This document shows positions 56,637-64,000 of a DNA stretch of 64,000 nt, in pieces. Source of the DNA: Modestobacter excelsi (GTDB lineage Bacteria; Actinomycetota; Actinomycetes; Mycobacteriales; Geodermatophilaceae); assembly GCF_005930495.1 (NCBI RefSeq), contig NZ_SJEX01000015.1, forward strand, positions 1 to 64,000, in the 5' to 3' direction. Each line of letters starts with the position of its first letter. Position 1 is the first letter of the stretch. Position numbers and translations under genes: made by a program. The notes under the pieces were generated by a model, which did no database searches, was not told the origin of the DNA, and saw only the letters and a program-made list of their open reading frames with translations.

Positions 56637-58451
56637 TCAGCGGCGGGAGGAGGACTTCTCCGCCTCGGCCAGCCACTCGCGCCGGGTGGTCAGGTTGGCC
56701 TCGGCCTCGCTGATCCGCTTCGCGTTGCCGGCCGCCTGCGCCTTGGCCAGCTGGTCCTCGGCCTTGCTGACGGCTGCCCGCATCGAGGTGAGCAGCGGGT
56801 TCTCCGGCTGGACCCGCGGCCGGGCCGAGTCCGCGACGCCGCGGAACTTCTCCTCGACGGCACGCATCCGGTCCTCGAGGGGACGCATGGCGTTGCGCGG
56901 CACGTGCCCGATGGCGTCGTAGCGCTCCTGGATCTTGCGCAGCGAGCTCTGCGCCGCCCGGTTGCCGGGGTCCAGCGCCTCGGCCTCGGCCAGCAGCTCC
57001 TCCTTCTGCTTCTGGTTGGCCAGCTCGTCGGAGCTGCGGGCCTGGTCGGAGGCGGTGCGGGCGGCGAAGAAGACGTCCTGCGCGGCGCGGAACTTCTTCC
57101 ACAGGTCGTCGTCGGTGTCCCGGCCGACCCGCGGCACCGCCTTCCAGCGGTCCATCAGCGAGCGCATCGCGGCGCTGGTCGGGCCCCACTCGGTGGAGGT
57201 GGACAGCCGCTCGGCCTCGGCGATGAGCTCGCTCTTGGCGGCGCGGGCCTCCGCACGCTGGGTGTCCAGCTGGGCGAAGTGGGCGCCCCGGCGGCGTCCG
57301 AAGGCGTCCCGGGCGGCCGCGAAGCGGTGCCACAGCGCCTCGTCGGTCTTCCGGTCGATGCCCTTGATCGTCTTCCACTCCTCGACGATCGCCTTCAGCC
57401 GGTCGCCGGCGGCCTTCCACTGCGTGGACTCGGCGGCGATCTGCTCGGCCTCGGCGGCGAGTGCCTCCTTGCGGGCGATCTGCGCGGCCCGCGCCTTCGC
57501 CTTCTCCGCCCGGTTCGCCGCGACGGCCGTCTCGGCCATGCTCGAGATCGCCCGCGCCCGCAGCGCCAGGTGGTCGAGGTCGCCGACGGCCGCGGAGGTC
57601 AGGATCTGGTCCGCCAGCTCCTCGGCCTTGGCCTTGATCTCGCCCGGGTTGCCCGTGTGCGCGGCCAGCCGCGCCTCCAGCAGGGACACCTCGGTGGCCA
57701 GGTCGTCGAACCGGCGGCCGTAGTGCGCGAGCCCTGCCGCCGGGTCACCGGCCTGCCAGGAACCGACGGCGCGCTCCCCGGCCGCGGTCGTCACGAAGAC
57801 GGTGCCCTCGTCGTCGACCCGGCCCCACGCGGTGGGGTCCGACGCCGGGACGGCCGGGACGATGATCGGCGTCTCCGCCGGACCCGAGGGGCCGGCGGCG
57901 TGCCGGCCACCGGGGGACGGCACCGGCGCGGCGGCCGGGGTCTCGCTGGGCGGCGCCGGGACGGGGGACGCGGCGGTGGGCGCGTCGGGAGTGGGCACGT
58001 CGGTCGTGGGCGCGTCGGTCGTGCTCGTGGGGGTGGGGTCTGCCGTCGGGTCGGTGAGCGTGGCGTCGCCCGGCGACCCGGCCGCGGGGGTGCCCGCCTC
58101 GGGGGTGACCGCCTGCGTCCCGGGGACCTCGTCGCCGGTCCCGACCTCCGCGGGCTCGGGGACGACGGCGTCCGGCGTCGCCGCCAGCGGACCCTCGTCG
58201 ACCGGCGCGGTCCCGGTCACCGACGGGACGACCTCGGCACTCGGCTCTACGGGCGCCGCGTCGACCGCGGTCACGCGGTGGGCGGGTTCGTCGACGCCTG
58301 GTTCCACCACCTCCGGGACGACCGCGTCGGGGGTCGCCGCCAGGGGCGTGGAATCGACCGGGGCGACCTCGGCGAGCGCATCCTCGGGGCGCTCGTCGGG
58401 GGCGGGGGCGGCCTGCTGCGTCCGGTCTCCGGTGTTCTCCGTGCTCGACAC
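56637..58451 (-). CDS. DUF349-domain protein with long disordered N-terminus
   Basis: A 604-residue protein. Residues 1-230 are Ala/Pro/Thr-rich and contain a repeated PLAATPDAVVPE motif. The C-terminal 370 residues are alpha-helical with DUF349 repeats (WGPTSAAMRSLMDRWKAVPR, VGRDTDDDLWKKFRAAQDVF, and a related WKAAGDRLKAIVEEWKTIKG). DUF349 proteins occur near miaB/miaA in actinobacteria; function unknown. GTG 58451 lies 6 nt after minus-strand GAGACT. It is divergent from the LigB-like gene. Confidence 0.85.
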   Translation of the reverse strand: MSSTENTGDRTQQAAPAPDERPEDALAEVAPVDSTPLAATPDAVVPEVVEPGVDEPAHRVTAVDAAPVEPSAEVVPSVTGTAPVDEGPLAATPDAVVPEPAEVGTGDEVPGTQAVTPEAGTPAAGSPGDATLTDPTADPTPTSTTDAPTTDVPTPDAPTAASPVPAPPSETPAAAPVPSPGGRHAAGPSGPAETPIIVPAVPASDPTAWGRVDDEGTVFVTTAAGERAVGSWQAGDPAAGLAHYGRRFDDLATEVSLLEARLAAHTGNPGEIKAKAEELADQILTSAAVGDLDHLALRARAISSMAETAVAANRAEKAKARAAQIARKEALAAEAEQIAAESTQWKAAGDRLKAIVEEWKTIKGIDRKTDEALWHRFAAARDAFGRRRGAHFAQLDTQRAEARAAKSELIAEAERLSTSTEWGPTSAAMRSLMDRWKAVPRVGRDTDDDLWKKFRAAQDVFFAARTASDQARSSDELANQKQKEELLAEAEALDPGNRAAQSSLRKIQERYDAIGHVPRNAMRPLEDRMRAVEEKFRGVADSARPRVQPENPLLTSMRAAVSKAEDQLAKAQAAGNAKRISEAEANLTTRREWLAEAEKSSSRR

Positions 58452-58457
58452 GCCAGC

Positions 58458-58463
58458 AGTCTC
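58458..58463 (-). promoter_or_regulatory. -10-like element (GAGACT) of the DUF349 gene
   Basis: GAGACT ends 6 nt before GTG 58451. Confidence 0.4.
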
Positions 58464-58478
58464 CCACGCCCCATCGGC

Positions 58479-58484
58479 AAGACT
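58479..58484 (+). promoter_or_regulatory. -10-like element (AAGACT) of the LigB-like gene
   Basis: AAGACT ends 7 nt before GTG 58492. Confidence 0.35.
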
Positions 58485-58491
58485 GCCCCGC

Positions 58492-59184
58492 GTGAGACCT
58501 CTCCGTCCGGTCACGGTGGCCTTCTGCCCGCAGCCGCCGCTGCTGCTGCCCGCGGTCGCCGGCGTGCACAGCGCCGACCTGGGCGCGCTGCGGGCCGCGG
58601 TGTCGGCCGCCGTGCAGGTGGTCCTGCAGGACGGACCCGACGTCGTCGTCGTGCTCGGGACGGGTGCCGACGGGGTGCGGTTCGGCCCCGGCGACGTCGG
58701 TGACCTGCGCGGATTCGGGATCGACCTCGAGCTGCCCTTCTCCGGGTGGGCGCGGCCGGGCGGCCGGCGGCTGCCGCTGCCGCACCTGGTGGGCGCCTGG
58801 CTGCTGGACCAGGCCGGCCACACCGGCGTGCGGCTGGGCGTCGGTCCCGGCGACCTCGGGACGGCGCTGTCGGACCTGCCGGGCCCGGTCGGCATCCTCG
58901 CCATGGGTGACGGCTCGGCCCGGCGCAGCGAGAAGGCCCCCGGCCACCTGGACCCTGCCGCCGCCCCCTTCGACGCGGCCGTCGCCCGGGCGCTGGCCGC
59001 CGGGGACGCCGGCGCGCTGGCCACCCTGGACCCGGTGGAGGGGGCGCGGCTGCTCGCCGCCGGGGTGCCGGTGTGGCGGGCGGTCGGTGCCGCGCTCGAC
59101 GGGCTGGACATCGACGGGCAGCTGCTCACCGACGAGGCGCCGTTCGGGGTCGGCTACCCGGTGGCGACCTGGCGGACCCGGTGA
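58492..59184 (+). CDS. LigB-like class III extradiol dioxygenase-superfamily protein
   Basis: A 230-residue protein whose fold pattern resembles the class III extradiol dioxygenase B domain: CPQPPLLLPAVAGVHSADLG, DGPDVVVVLGTGAD, LAMGDGSARRSEKAPGHLDP. The actinobacterial version always lies before miaA; no enzymatic activity has been established to my knowledge and its metal ligands are not all obvious here. GTG 58492 follows AAGACT by 7 nt. Its stop overlaps the miaA start by 4 bp, so translation is coupled. Confidence 0.75.
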   Translation: MRPLRPVTVAFCPQPPLLLPAVAGVHSADLGALRAAVSAAVQVVLQDGPDVVVVLGTGADGVRFGPGDVGDLRGFGIDLELPFSGWARPGGRRLPLPHLVGAWLLDQAGHTGVRLGVGPGDLGTALSDLPGPVGILAMGDGSARRSEKAPGHLDPAAAPFDAAVARALAAGDAGALATLDPVEGARLLAAGVPVWRAVGAALDGLDIDGQLLTDEAPFGVGYPVATWRTR

Positions 59185-60107
59185 CCGCGGACCTGCCGCC
59201 GGTGGTCGCCGTCGTCGGGCCGACCGCCACCGGGAAGACCGCGCTCGCGGTCGTCCTGGCCCACCGCCTCGGGGGAGAGGTGGTGAACGCCGACTCGATG
59301 CAGCTCTACCGCGGCATGGACATCGGCACGGCCAAGCCCACGCCGGCGGAGCGGGACGGCGTGCCGCACCACCTGCTCGACCTGTGGCACGTCCGGGAGC
59401 CGGCCTCGGTCGCGGAGTACCGCCGGCGCGCCCGGGCGGAGGTGGACCGGCTGCGTGCCGCGGGCGTCGTCCCGCTGCTGGTGGGCGGGTCCGGGCTGTA
59501 CGTGCGGGCCGTCCTCGACGAGCTGGACTTCCCCGGCACCGACCCGGCGGTGCGGGCCCGGCTGACCGAGGAGCTCACCGCAGCCGGGACGGCGGCGCTG
59601 CACGCCCGGCTGGCCGCCCTCGACCCGGCGGCCGCCGCCGCGATCCTGCCCAGCAACGGCCGGCGGGTGGTCCGCGCGCTGGAGGTCATCGAGCTGACCG
59701 GGCAGCCGTTCACCGCCCGGCTGCCCGAGCCGACGGCGCACTACCCGGCGGTGACCGTCGGGCTGGACCGGGCGGCCGACGACCTCGACGAGCGGGTCGC
59801 CCGGCGGGTGGACCTCATGTGGGCCGCCGGCTTCGTCGACGAGGTGGCGGCCCTGGCCGCCGACGGGCTGCGCGACGGGCCGACCGCCTCCCGGGCGCTC
59901 GGCTACGCCCAGGTCCTGCAGCAGTTCGACGGCGCGCTGACCGCCGAGGAGGCGAAGGCGCGCACGGTGAGCACGACCCGCCGGTTCGTCCGCCGGCAGC
60001 GCTCCTGGTTCCGTCGCGACCCCGCCACCACCTGGTTCGACGCCGGGCGGGCCGACCTGGCCGACGTCGTGGTCGAGCTGATCGGCGACCGTACGATCGG
60101 GCGGTGA
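59181..60107 (+). CDS. miaA: tRNA dimethylallyltransferase MiaA
   Basis: Transfers a dimethylallyl group to A37 of tRNAs, the substrate later used by MiaB. The P-loop GPTATGKTALAVVL, the segment GGEVVNADSMQLYRGMDIGT with AKPT and the tRNA-binding RRFVRRQRSWFRRD tail are intact. The 308 residues are normal. GTG 59181 overlaps the preceding stop (GTGA). Its own stop overlaps dapF by 4 bp, and a -10 element for dapF lies inside its last codons. Confidence 0.96.
   Translation: MTADLPPVVAVVGPTATGKTALAVVLAHRLGGEVVNADSMQLYRGMDIGTAKPTPAERDGVPHHLLDLWHVREPASVAEYRRRARAEVDRLRAAGVVPLLVGGSGLYVRAVLDELDFPGTDPAVRARLTEELTAAGTAALHARLAALDPAAAAAILPSNGRRVVRALEVIELTGQPFTARLPEPTAHYPAVTVGLDRAADDLDERVARRVDLMWAAGFVDEVAALAADGLRDGPTASRALGYAQVLQQFDGALTAEEAKARTVSTTRRFVRRQRSWFRRDPATTWFDAGRADLADVVVELIGDRTIGR
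60092..60097 (+). promoter_or_regulatory. internal -10 element (TACGAT) of dapF
   Basis: TACGAT within the end of miaA finishes 6 nt before the dapF GTG, allowing separate leaderless transcription of dapF. Confidence 0.5.
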
Positions 60108-61003
60108 TCGACAGCGCGAGCCCGCGGGTGCTCCTGGGCCACGGCACGGAGAACGACTTCGTCGTCCTGCCCGACCCCGACGGCGACGTCTGGCCGGAGT
60201 CCCGGCTCGACGCCGACCTGGTCCGCCGGCTCTGCGACCGCCGGGCCGGGCTGGGCGGCGACGGTGTGCTGCGCGTCGTCCGCAGCCGGCACGTCCCCGA
60301 CGCCTCCGCCGTCCTCGGGGACGCCCTCGCCGACTGCGAGTGGTTCATGGACCACCGCAACGCCGACGGGTCGCACGCGGAGATGTGCGGCAACGGCATC
60401 CGGCTGTACCTGCACGTGCTGCTCGCCGAGGGCCTGCTGGACCGGGCGGCCGCCGGGGCCGGCGTGCTGGTCGGCACCCGCGGGGGGCCACGGCGGGTCG
60501 GTGCACGCCCGGACGGCGGCTACTGGGTGGACATGGGCCCGGCGGTGCCGCTGGGGCGCGGCGAGGCCCGGATCGCCGGTGTCGCGTTCCCGGGGCTCGG
60601 GGTGTCGATGGGCAACCCGCACCTGGTCACCCTGACCGACGTCGAGGTCGACACCCTGGACCTGTCGGTGCTCCCGGGCGTCGACCCGGGGATGTTCCCC
60701 GAGGGCGTCAACGTCGAGGTCGTCAACGTGCTCGCCGCGGAGGACGCCCCGGCCGGTGCCTGCGCGCACGTCCGGCTGCGGGTGTACGAGCGCGGCGTGG
60801 GGGAGACCCGGTCCTGCGGCACCGGCGCGTGCGCCGCGGCCTACGCGGCCCTGGAGGCCGGGGGCCGGACCGCCGGGACGGTCGCGGTGGACGTCCCGGG
60901 CGGCCGGTTGTCGGTGGACTTCGACGGGACGACGACGGTGCTGTCCGGTCCGGCCGTCGTCGTCGCCTCCGGCGTCCTCACCCCGGAGTGGCTCGGGGTC
61001 TGA
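60104..61003 (+). CDS. dapF: diaminopimelate epimerase
   Basis: Converts LL- to meso-diaminopimelate for peptidoglycan and lysine. The two catalytic cysteines are Cys95 (EMCGNGIRLY) and Cys238 (RSCGTGACAAAYAA). The N-terminal GHGTENDFVVLPD block is intact. It has 299 residues. GTG 60104 overlaps the miaA stop (GTGA) and also has a -10 element 6 nt upstream. It ends 15 bp from the convergent small acidic protein gene. Confidence 0.97.
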   Translation: MIDSASPRVLLGHGTENDFVVLPDPDGDVWPESRLDADLVRRLCDRRAGLGGDGVLRVVRSRHVPDASAVLGDALADCEWFMDHRNADGSHAEMCGNGIRLYLHVLLAEGLLDRAAAGAGVLVGTRGGPRRVGARPDGGYWVDMGPAVPLGRGEARIAGVAFPGLGVSMGNPHLVTLTDVEVDTLDLSVLPGVDPGMFPEGVNVEVVNVLAAEDAPAGACAHVRLRVYERGVGETRSCGTGACAAAYAALEAGGRTAGTVAVDVPGGRLSVDFDGTTTVLSGPAVVVASGVLTPEWLGV

Positions 61004-61018
61004 CCGGTTCCCCGGCGG

Positions 61019-61204
61019 TCAGGGGTGGTCCGGCTCGCCGGCTCCCACGTCGTCGCCCGCGGCCTCGTCGTCGTTGCCGCGCGGGGTGCCGCGGCCGGTG
61101 TCCTGGTCGGCGCCGCCGAAGAGGTTGCGGGGCGGGTCGAGGCCGGCCGGGTCGCGGCCCGGGTCGTCGAGCTCGCCGTCGGAGTTGGTGGTCGGCTGGG
61201 TCAT
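61019..61204 (-). CDS. small acidic, probably disordered protein
   Basis: A 61-residue protein rich in Asp, Gly and Pro (TQPTTNSDGELDDPGRDPAG, then LDPPRNLFGGADQDTGRGTP, ending GAGEPDHP). No domain is recognised. ATG 61204 has GGGAGGA with 6-nt spacing, which supports it as real. It lies 37 bp downstream of the MFS gene end, on the same strand. Confidence 0.6.
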   Translation of the reverse strand: MTQPTTNSDGELDDPGRDPAGLDPPRNLFGGADQDTGRGTPRGNDDEAAGDDVGAGEPDHP

Positions 61205-61241
61205 CGTCGTCCTCCCTCGCAGGGCCTGGGTCCCGGTCGCC

Positions 61242-62528
61242 CTACCCGCTGTTCCCAGGCGCAACCGGCTCGGCGTCGCGCACCCGGCCGCCGTCCTCCT
61301 CGTCGGGCAGGTCGCCCATGGTCAGCAGCGGGCTGAGCAGCACGGGCAGGCAGGCGAGGAAGCCGCCGCCGACAGCGACCCAGAGCGCCGGCACCACGCC
61401 GAGCCACTCGCCGAGGACGCCGCCGAGCAGGCCGCCGACCGGCATCGTCCCGAAGACGATGAACCGCACCGAGGCGTTCATCCGGCCCAGCAGCCGGGGT
61501 GGGCACAGCCGCTGCCGGAAGCTGACCTGGACGACGTTGTAGACCACCACCGCCCAGCTCAGCACGAACCAGCCGGCCGTCAGGACGACGGCCGGGGCGC
61601 CGACCACGGCCAGCGGCACGAAGACCCCGGCCGCGGCGAAGACGACCGCCGAGAGCGGGATCGCCCGCCCCTCACCGACCCGCCGGGCGAAGCGGGCCGC
61701 CGTCGCGGCGCCGAGCAGGCCGCCGACGGCGCCGACCGAGAACACCAGTCCCAACGTGCTCTCCGGGAGTCCCAGGACGCGGATCACGAAGAGCACCAGC
61801 AGGGCGCTGGTCATCGAGCCGAACAGGTTCGAGGTGCCGGTGCAGGCGACGATCCGGCGCAGCAGCGGGTGCTGGACGACGAAGGACAGGCCTTCGGCGA
61901 TCTCGGCGCGCAGCGGCCGCCGACCGGCCCGGTCGGGCACCGTGTCCGGGCGCCGGATGCTGCCGAGGAACAGCGCGGACAGCAAGAAGGAGGCCGCGTC
62001 ACCGGCGATGAGCAGGGGCGCCCCGAGCACCCGCAGCAGCAGGCCGGTCAGCCCCGGGCCGGCGACCTGGGCGACCGCGCGGCTCGCCTCGAGCTTGCCG
62101 TTGCCGTCCACCAGCTGGTCGCGCTCGACCAGGGTGGGCAGGTAGCTCTGGTAGGCGACGTCGAAGAACACCGTGGCCGTGCCGGTGACCGCGGCGACGA
62201 CGAAGAGCTGGCCCAGGGTGAGCACGTCGAGCAGGTAGGCCACCGGCAGCGTCGCCAGCACCAGGGCGCGGACCAGGTCGGCGGTGACCAGCACCCGCTT
62301 GCGGCGCCAGCGGTCCACCCACGCGCCGGCCGGCAGACCGATGAGCAGGAAGGCGGCGGTCTCCAGCGCGGTCAGGACGCCCATCTGCAGCGGCGTCGCG
62401 TCCAGCACGGTCACCGCGACGACCGGGAGCGCCAGCAGCGTCACCTGGGTGCCGACCTGGCTGACCGTCTCGGCCGCCCACAGGTGCCGGAAGTCGCGGT
62501 GCCGGAGCAGGCGCCGATCGGAGGTCAC
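61242..62528 (-). CDS. MFS transporter (MFS_3/enterobactin-exporter type)
   Basis: A 428-residue transporter with 12 membrane segments, beginning DRRLLRHRDFRHLWAAETVSQVG. The segment ALPVVAVTVLDATPLQMGVL followed by LPAGAWVDRWRRKRVLV is typical of MFS_3 exporters. GTG 62528 was chosen because CAGGCT lies 6 nt upstream; a TTG 36 bp further out is less likely. It is divergent from an ArsR-type regulator and a candidate operator lies between them, so the pair is probably an inducible efflux system. Substrate unknown. Confidence 0.88.
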   Translation of the reverse strand: MTSDRRLLRHRDFRHLWAAETVSQVGTQVTLLALPVVAVTVLDATPLQMGVLTALETAAFLLIGLPAGAWVDRWRRKRVLVTADLVRALVLATLPVAYLLDVLTLGQLFVVAAVTGTATVFFDVAYQSYLPTLVERDQLVDGNGKLEASRAVAQVAGPGLTGLLLRVLGAPLLIAGDAASFLLSALFLGSIRRPDTVPDRAGRRPLRAEIAEGLSFVVQHPLLRRIVACTGTSNLFGSMTSALLVLFVIRVLGLPESTLGLVFSVGAVGGLLGAATAARFARRVGEGRAIPLSAVVFAAAGVFVPLAVVGAPAVVLTAGWFVLSWAVVVYNVVQVSFRQRLCPPRLLGRMNASVRFIVFGTMPVGGLLGGVLGEWLGVVPALWVAVGGGFLACLPVLLSPLLTMGDLPDEEDGGRVRDAEPVAPGNSG

Positions 62529-62534
62529 CCGGGC

Positions 62535-62540
62535 AGCCTG
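62535..62540 (-). promoter_or_regulatory. -10-like element (CAGGCT) of the MFS gene
   Basis: CAGGCT ends 6 nt before GTG 62528, next to the inverted repeat at 62547-62568. Confidence 0.4.
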
Positions 62541-62546
62541 AGCTGA

Positions 62547-62568
62547 GTGATCGAGGGATGTCAATCAC
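62547..62568. promoter_or_regulatory. candidate operator of the MFS/ArsR divergent pair
   Basis: GTGAT (62547-62551) and ATCAC (62564-62568) form an inverted repeat with a 12-nt spacer, between the two divergent -10 elements. Confidence 0.4.
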
Positions 62569-62585
62569 CTTGTCGCGGCTCGGCC

Positions 62586-62591
62586 TACGCT
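62586..62591 (+). promoter_or_regulatory. -10 element (TACGCT) of the ArsR-type regulator
   Basis: TACGCT ends 6 nt before GTG 62598. Confidence 0.55.
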
Positions 62592-62597
62592 GCTGCC

Positions 62598-63128
62598 GTG
62601 GCCGAGCCGGAGGGTCCCCCGCGCCTGGCCGGCGAGCGTCGCCCGGCGACCGACGCCGAGGCCCGCGCGCTGGCCTCCGCCGTCCGGCTCCGGATCCTGC
62701 GGCTCTGCCTGGACGAGCCACGGACCAACAAGGAGATCGCCGTCCGGCTGGACCGGCACCCGGCAACGGTGCTGCACCACGTGCGCACGCTCGTGGACAC
62801 CGGGTTCCTGGTCGCCGGACCGGTGCGGCGCGGGACGCGTGGCGCCCGGGAGGTGCCCTACCGGGCGACCGGCAAGAGCTGGCTGATGGACGGCGCCGGC
62901 GGCGCATCCCCCGGGCAGGACCCGGCGCTGGGCGCCTTCCTGGAGGAGGTGGCGGCCGTGGGGGAGGAGCACCTCGAGAGCACCCGGCTGGGGTTGCGGC
63001 TCTCGGCCGCCGACCGCGAGGACCTGGCCCGGCGGCTGCACGACCTGCTCGACTCCTACGCCCGCCGACCCCCCGACCCGGACGGCGAGAAGTGGTCGCT
63101 CTACATCGGGATGCACCCGGAGCCCTGA
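62598..63128 (+). CDS. ArsR-like winged-helix transcriptional regulator
   Basis: A 176-residue regulator with an HTH_20/ArsR-type DNA-binding domain near residues 20-90: SAVRLRILRLCLDEPRTNKE, IAVRLDRHPATVLHHVRTLVDTG, then EVPYRATGKSW. No metal-binding cysteines are present, so it probably senses an organic ligand. The C-terminal half is helical. GTG 62598 follows TACGCT by 6 nt. It is divergent from the MFS exporter and is its likely regulator. Confidence 0.88.
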   Translation: MAEPEGPPRLAGERRPATDAEARALASAVRLRILRLCLDEPRTNKEIAVRLDRHPATVLHHVRTLVDTGFLVAGPVRRGTRGAREVPYRATGKSWLMDGAGGASPGQDPALGAFLEEVAAVGEEHLESTRLGLRLSAADREDLARRLHDLLDSYARRPPDPDGEKWSLYIGMHPEP

Positions 63129-63130
63129 GG

Positions 63131-63153
63131 TGTTGTACCGGGCGATGACAACA
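63131..63153. promoter_or_regulatory. inverted repeat upstream of hflX
   Basis: TGTTGT and ACAACA are perfect inverted arms with an 11-nt spacer, 55 bp before the hflX start. Function unknown. Confidence 0.3.
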
Positions 63154-63194
63154 GCTCGCACCACAAGTCAGTCGCCCTCCCCGCGAGGGCATGC

Positions 63195-63200
63195 CACGCT
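63195..63200 (+). promoter_or_regulatory. -10-like element (CACGCT) of hflX
   Basis: CACGCT ends 7 nt before ATG 63208. Confidence 0.45.
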
Positions 63201-63207
63201 GGACACG

Positions 63208-64000
63208 ATGACGACAGCCCAGAACCGCGCGATCCTCGACGAGGCCGAGGCCCGGGTCGAGAAGGCCGCGCGCGCCCGCGCCCAGGACCCGACTCCCGCA
63301 CCCACCACCCCGTGGGACGCCCCGGACGACTCGACCGGCTCCTACGTCAGGGAGGAGCGCGGCGCGCTCCGCCGGGTCGCCGGCCTCTCCACCGAGCTCA
63401 CCGACGTCACCGAGGTCGAGTACCGCCAGCTCCGTCTGGAGCGGGTCGTCCTGGTCGGCGTCTGGACCGAGGGGACGTCGGCGGACGCGCACCGCTCGCT
63501 CGCCGAGCTCGCCGCACTCGCCGAGACCGCCGGCTCCCAGGTGCTCGACGCGCTCGTGCAGCGTCGCGACAAGCCCGACCCGGCCACCTACGTGGGCTCG
63601 GGCAAGGCCGCCGAGCTCCGCGACGTGGTCGCCGCCACCGGCGCCGACACCGTCATCTGCGACGGCGAGCTGGCCCCGGGCCAGCTCAACCAGCTGGAGA
63701 AGATCCTCAAGGTCAAGGTGGTCGACCGGACCGCGCTGATCCTGGACATCTTCGCCCAGCACGCCACCAGCCGGGAGGGCAAGGCGCAGGTCGAGCTCGC
63801 CCAGATGCAGTACATGCTGCCCCGGTTGCGCGGCTGGGGTGAGTCGCTGAGCCGGCAGGCCGGTGGCCGTGTCGCCGGCGGTGGCGGCATCGGTACCCGT
63901 GGCCCCGGTGAGACCAAGATCGAGACCGACCGTCGCCGGATCCGGGCCCGGGTCAGCAAGCTGCGCAAGGAGATCGCCGGCATGGCGACCGCCCGCACCA
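63208..64000 (+). CDS. hflX: ribosome-associated GTPase HflX (partial, cut by the window end)
   Basis: The first 264 residues of HflX, a GTPase that splits or rescues stalled ribosomes. The N-terminal HflX domain is visible: VVLVGVWTEGTSADAHRSLA, VLDALVQRRDKPDPATYVGSGKA, DGELAPGQLNQLEK, DRTALILDIFAQHATSREGK, and GIGTRGPGETKIETDRRRI. The GTP-binding domain lies beyond the window. The miaB-miaA-dapF-hflX order agrees with mycobacteria. ATG 63208 has no Shine-Dalgarno but a -10-like CACGCT lies 7 nt upstream. Confidence 0.95.
   Translation, partial: MTTAQNRAILDEAEARVEKAARARAQDPTPAPTTPWDAPDDSTGSYVREERGALRRVAGLSTELTDVTEVEYRQLRLERVVLVGVWTEGTSADAHRSLAELAALAETAGSQVLDALVQRRDKPDPATYVGSGKAAELRDVVAATGADTVICDGELAPGQLNQLEKILKVKVVDRTALILDIFAQHATSREGKAQVELAQMQYMLPRLRGWGESLSRQAGGRVAGGGGIGTRGPGETKIETDRRRIRARVSKLRKEIAGMATART

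Noticed and set aside
62529-62564. TTG 62564 as the start of the MFS exporter
   Set aside because: It would lie inside the candidate operator and lacks a ribosome site; GTG 62528 has a correctly spaced -10 element and begins near the family N-terminus.

Overview
The window is chromosomal DNA of a very GC-rich actinobacterium. Several features point there: GTG starts are common, the recA promoter carries an actinobacterial SOS box plus a PafBC-type (RecA-NDp) promoter, and the gene order thyA/dfrA/thyX-dapA-rnj ... ftsK-rimO-pgsA-cinA-clgR ... DUF3046-recA-recX ... miaB ... miaA-dapF-hflX resembles the equivalent mycobacterial and corynebacterial region. Family-level placement (Geodermatophilaceae-like) is a guess from overall style and could not be tested here.

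Layout. 1-185: 5S rRNA at the end of an rRNA operon, with a strong terminator. 394-3120: a DUF2461/GNAT pair, a divergent YcaQ-type protein and a probable relic. 3178-8001: thyX, thyA, dfrA, dapA and rnj, covering dTMP and folate, lysine/peptidoglycan precursors and RNA processing. 8019-16575: an S9 peptidase, a membrane protein, ftsK, rimO, pgsA, cinA and clgR. 16776-26974: accessory block with a TetR regulator, a DUF4032 protein, a sugar ABC importer with a GH13 glucosidase, and pgi. 27155-41560: pspA, two tandem Nei-type glycosylases, an ABM-like membrane protein, the Lhr helicase, a KTSC protein, a DUF885 peptidase, a second S9 peptidase, an acyl-CoA dehydrogenase and a GH3 lipoprotein. 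41624-45866: MFS exporter, a 37-residue membrane protein, DUF3046, a deletion scar, recA and recX. 46083-51375: a hypothetical protein and an aldolase/HAD/DhaL/DhaK/GlcG operon behind a GAF-LuxR regulator. 51522-54818: gluABCD. 54966-64000: miaB, DUF349 protein, LigB-like protein, miaA, dapF, a small acidic protein, an MFS/ArsR divergent pair, and the start of hflX.

Genome repair and stress is one recurring theme: recA/recX, clgR, pspA, two Nei paralogues, YcaQ and Lhr. Sugar use is the other: the glucoside importer with glucosidase and pgi, and the DAK/aldolase operon.

The features most worth a second look are: tandem nei genes with a near-identical core, which suggests gene conversion; a deletion that fused the ends of an oxidoreductase and an HxlR regulator next to recA; a widespread -10 motif 6-7 nt before start codons, indicating leaderless mRNAs; a 9-codon leaderless leader ORF; an apparent CTG start in a CTGA overlap; and an aldolase/kinase operon whose substrate is unknown.
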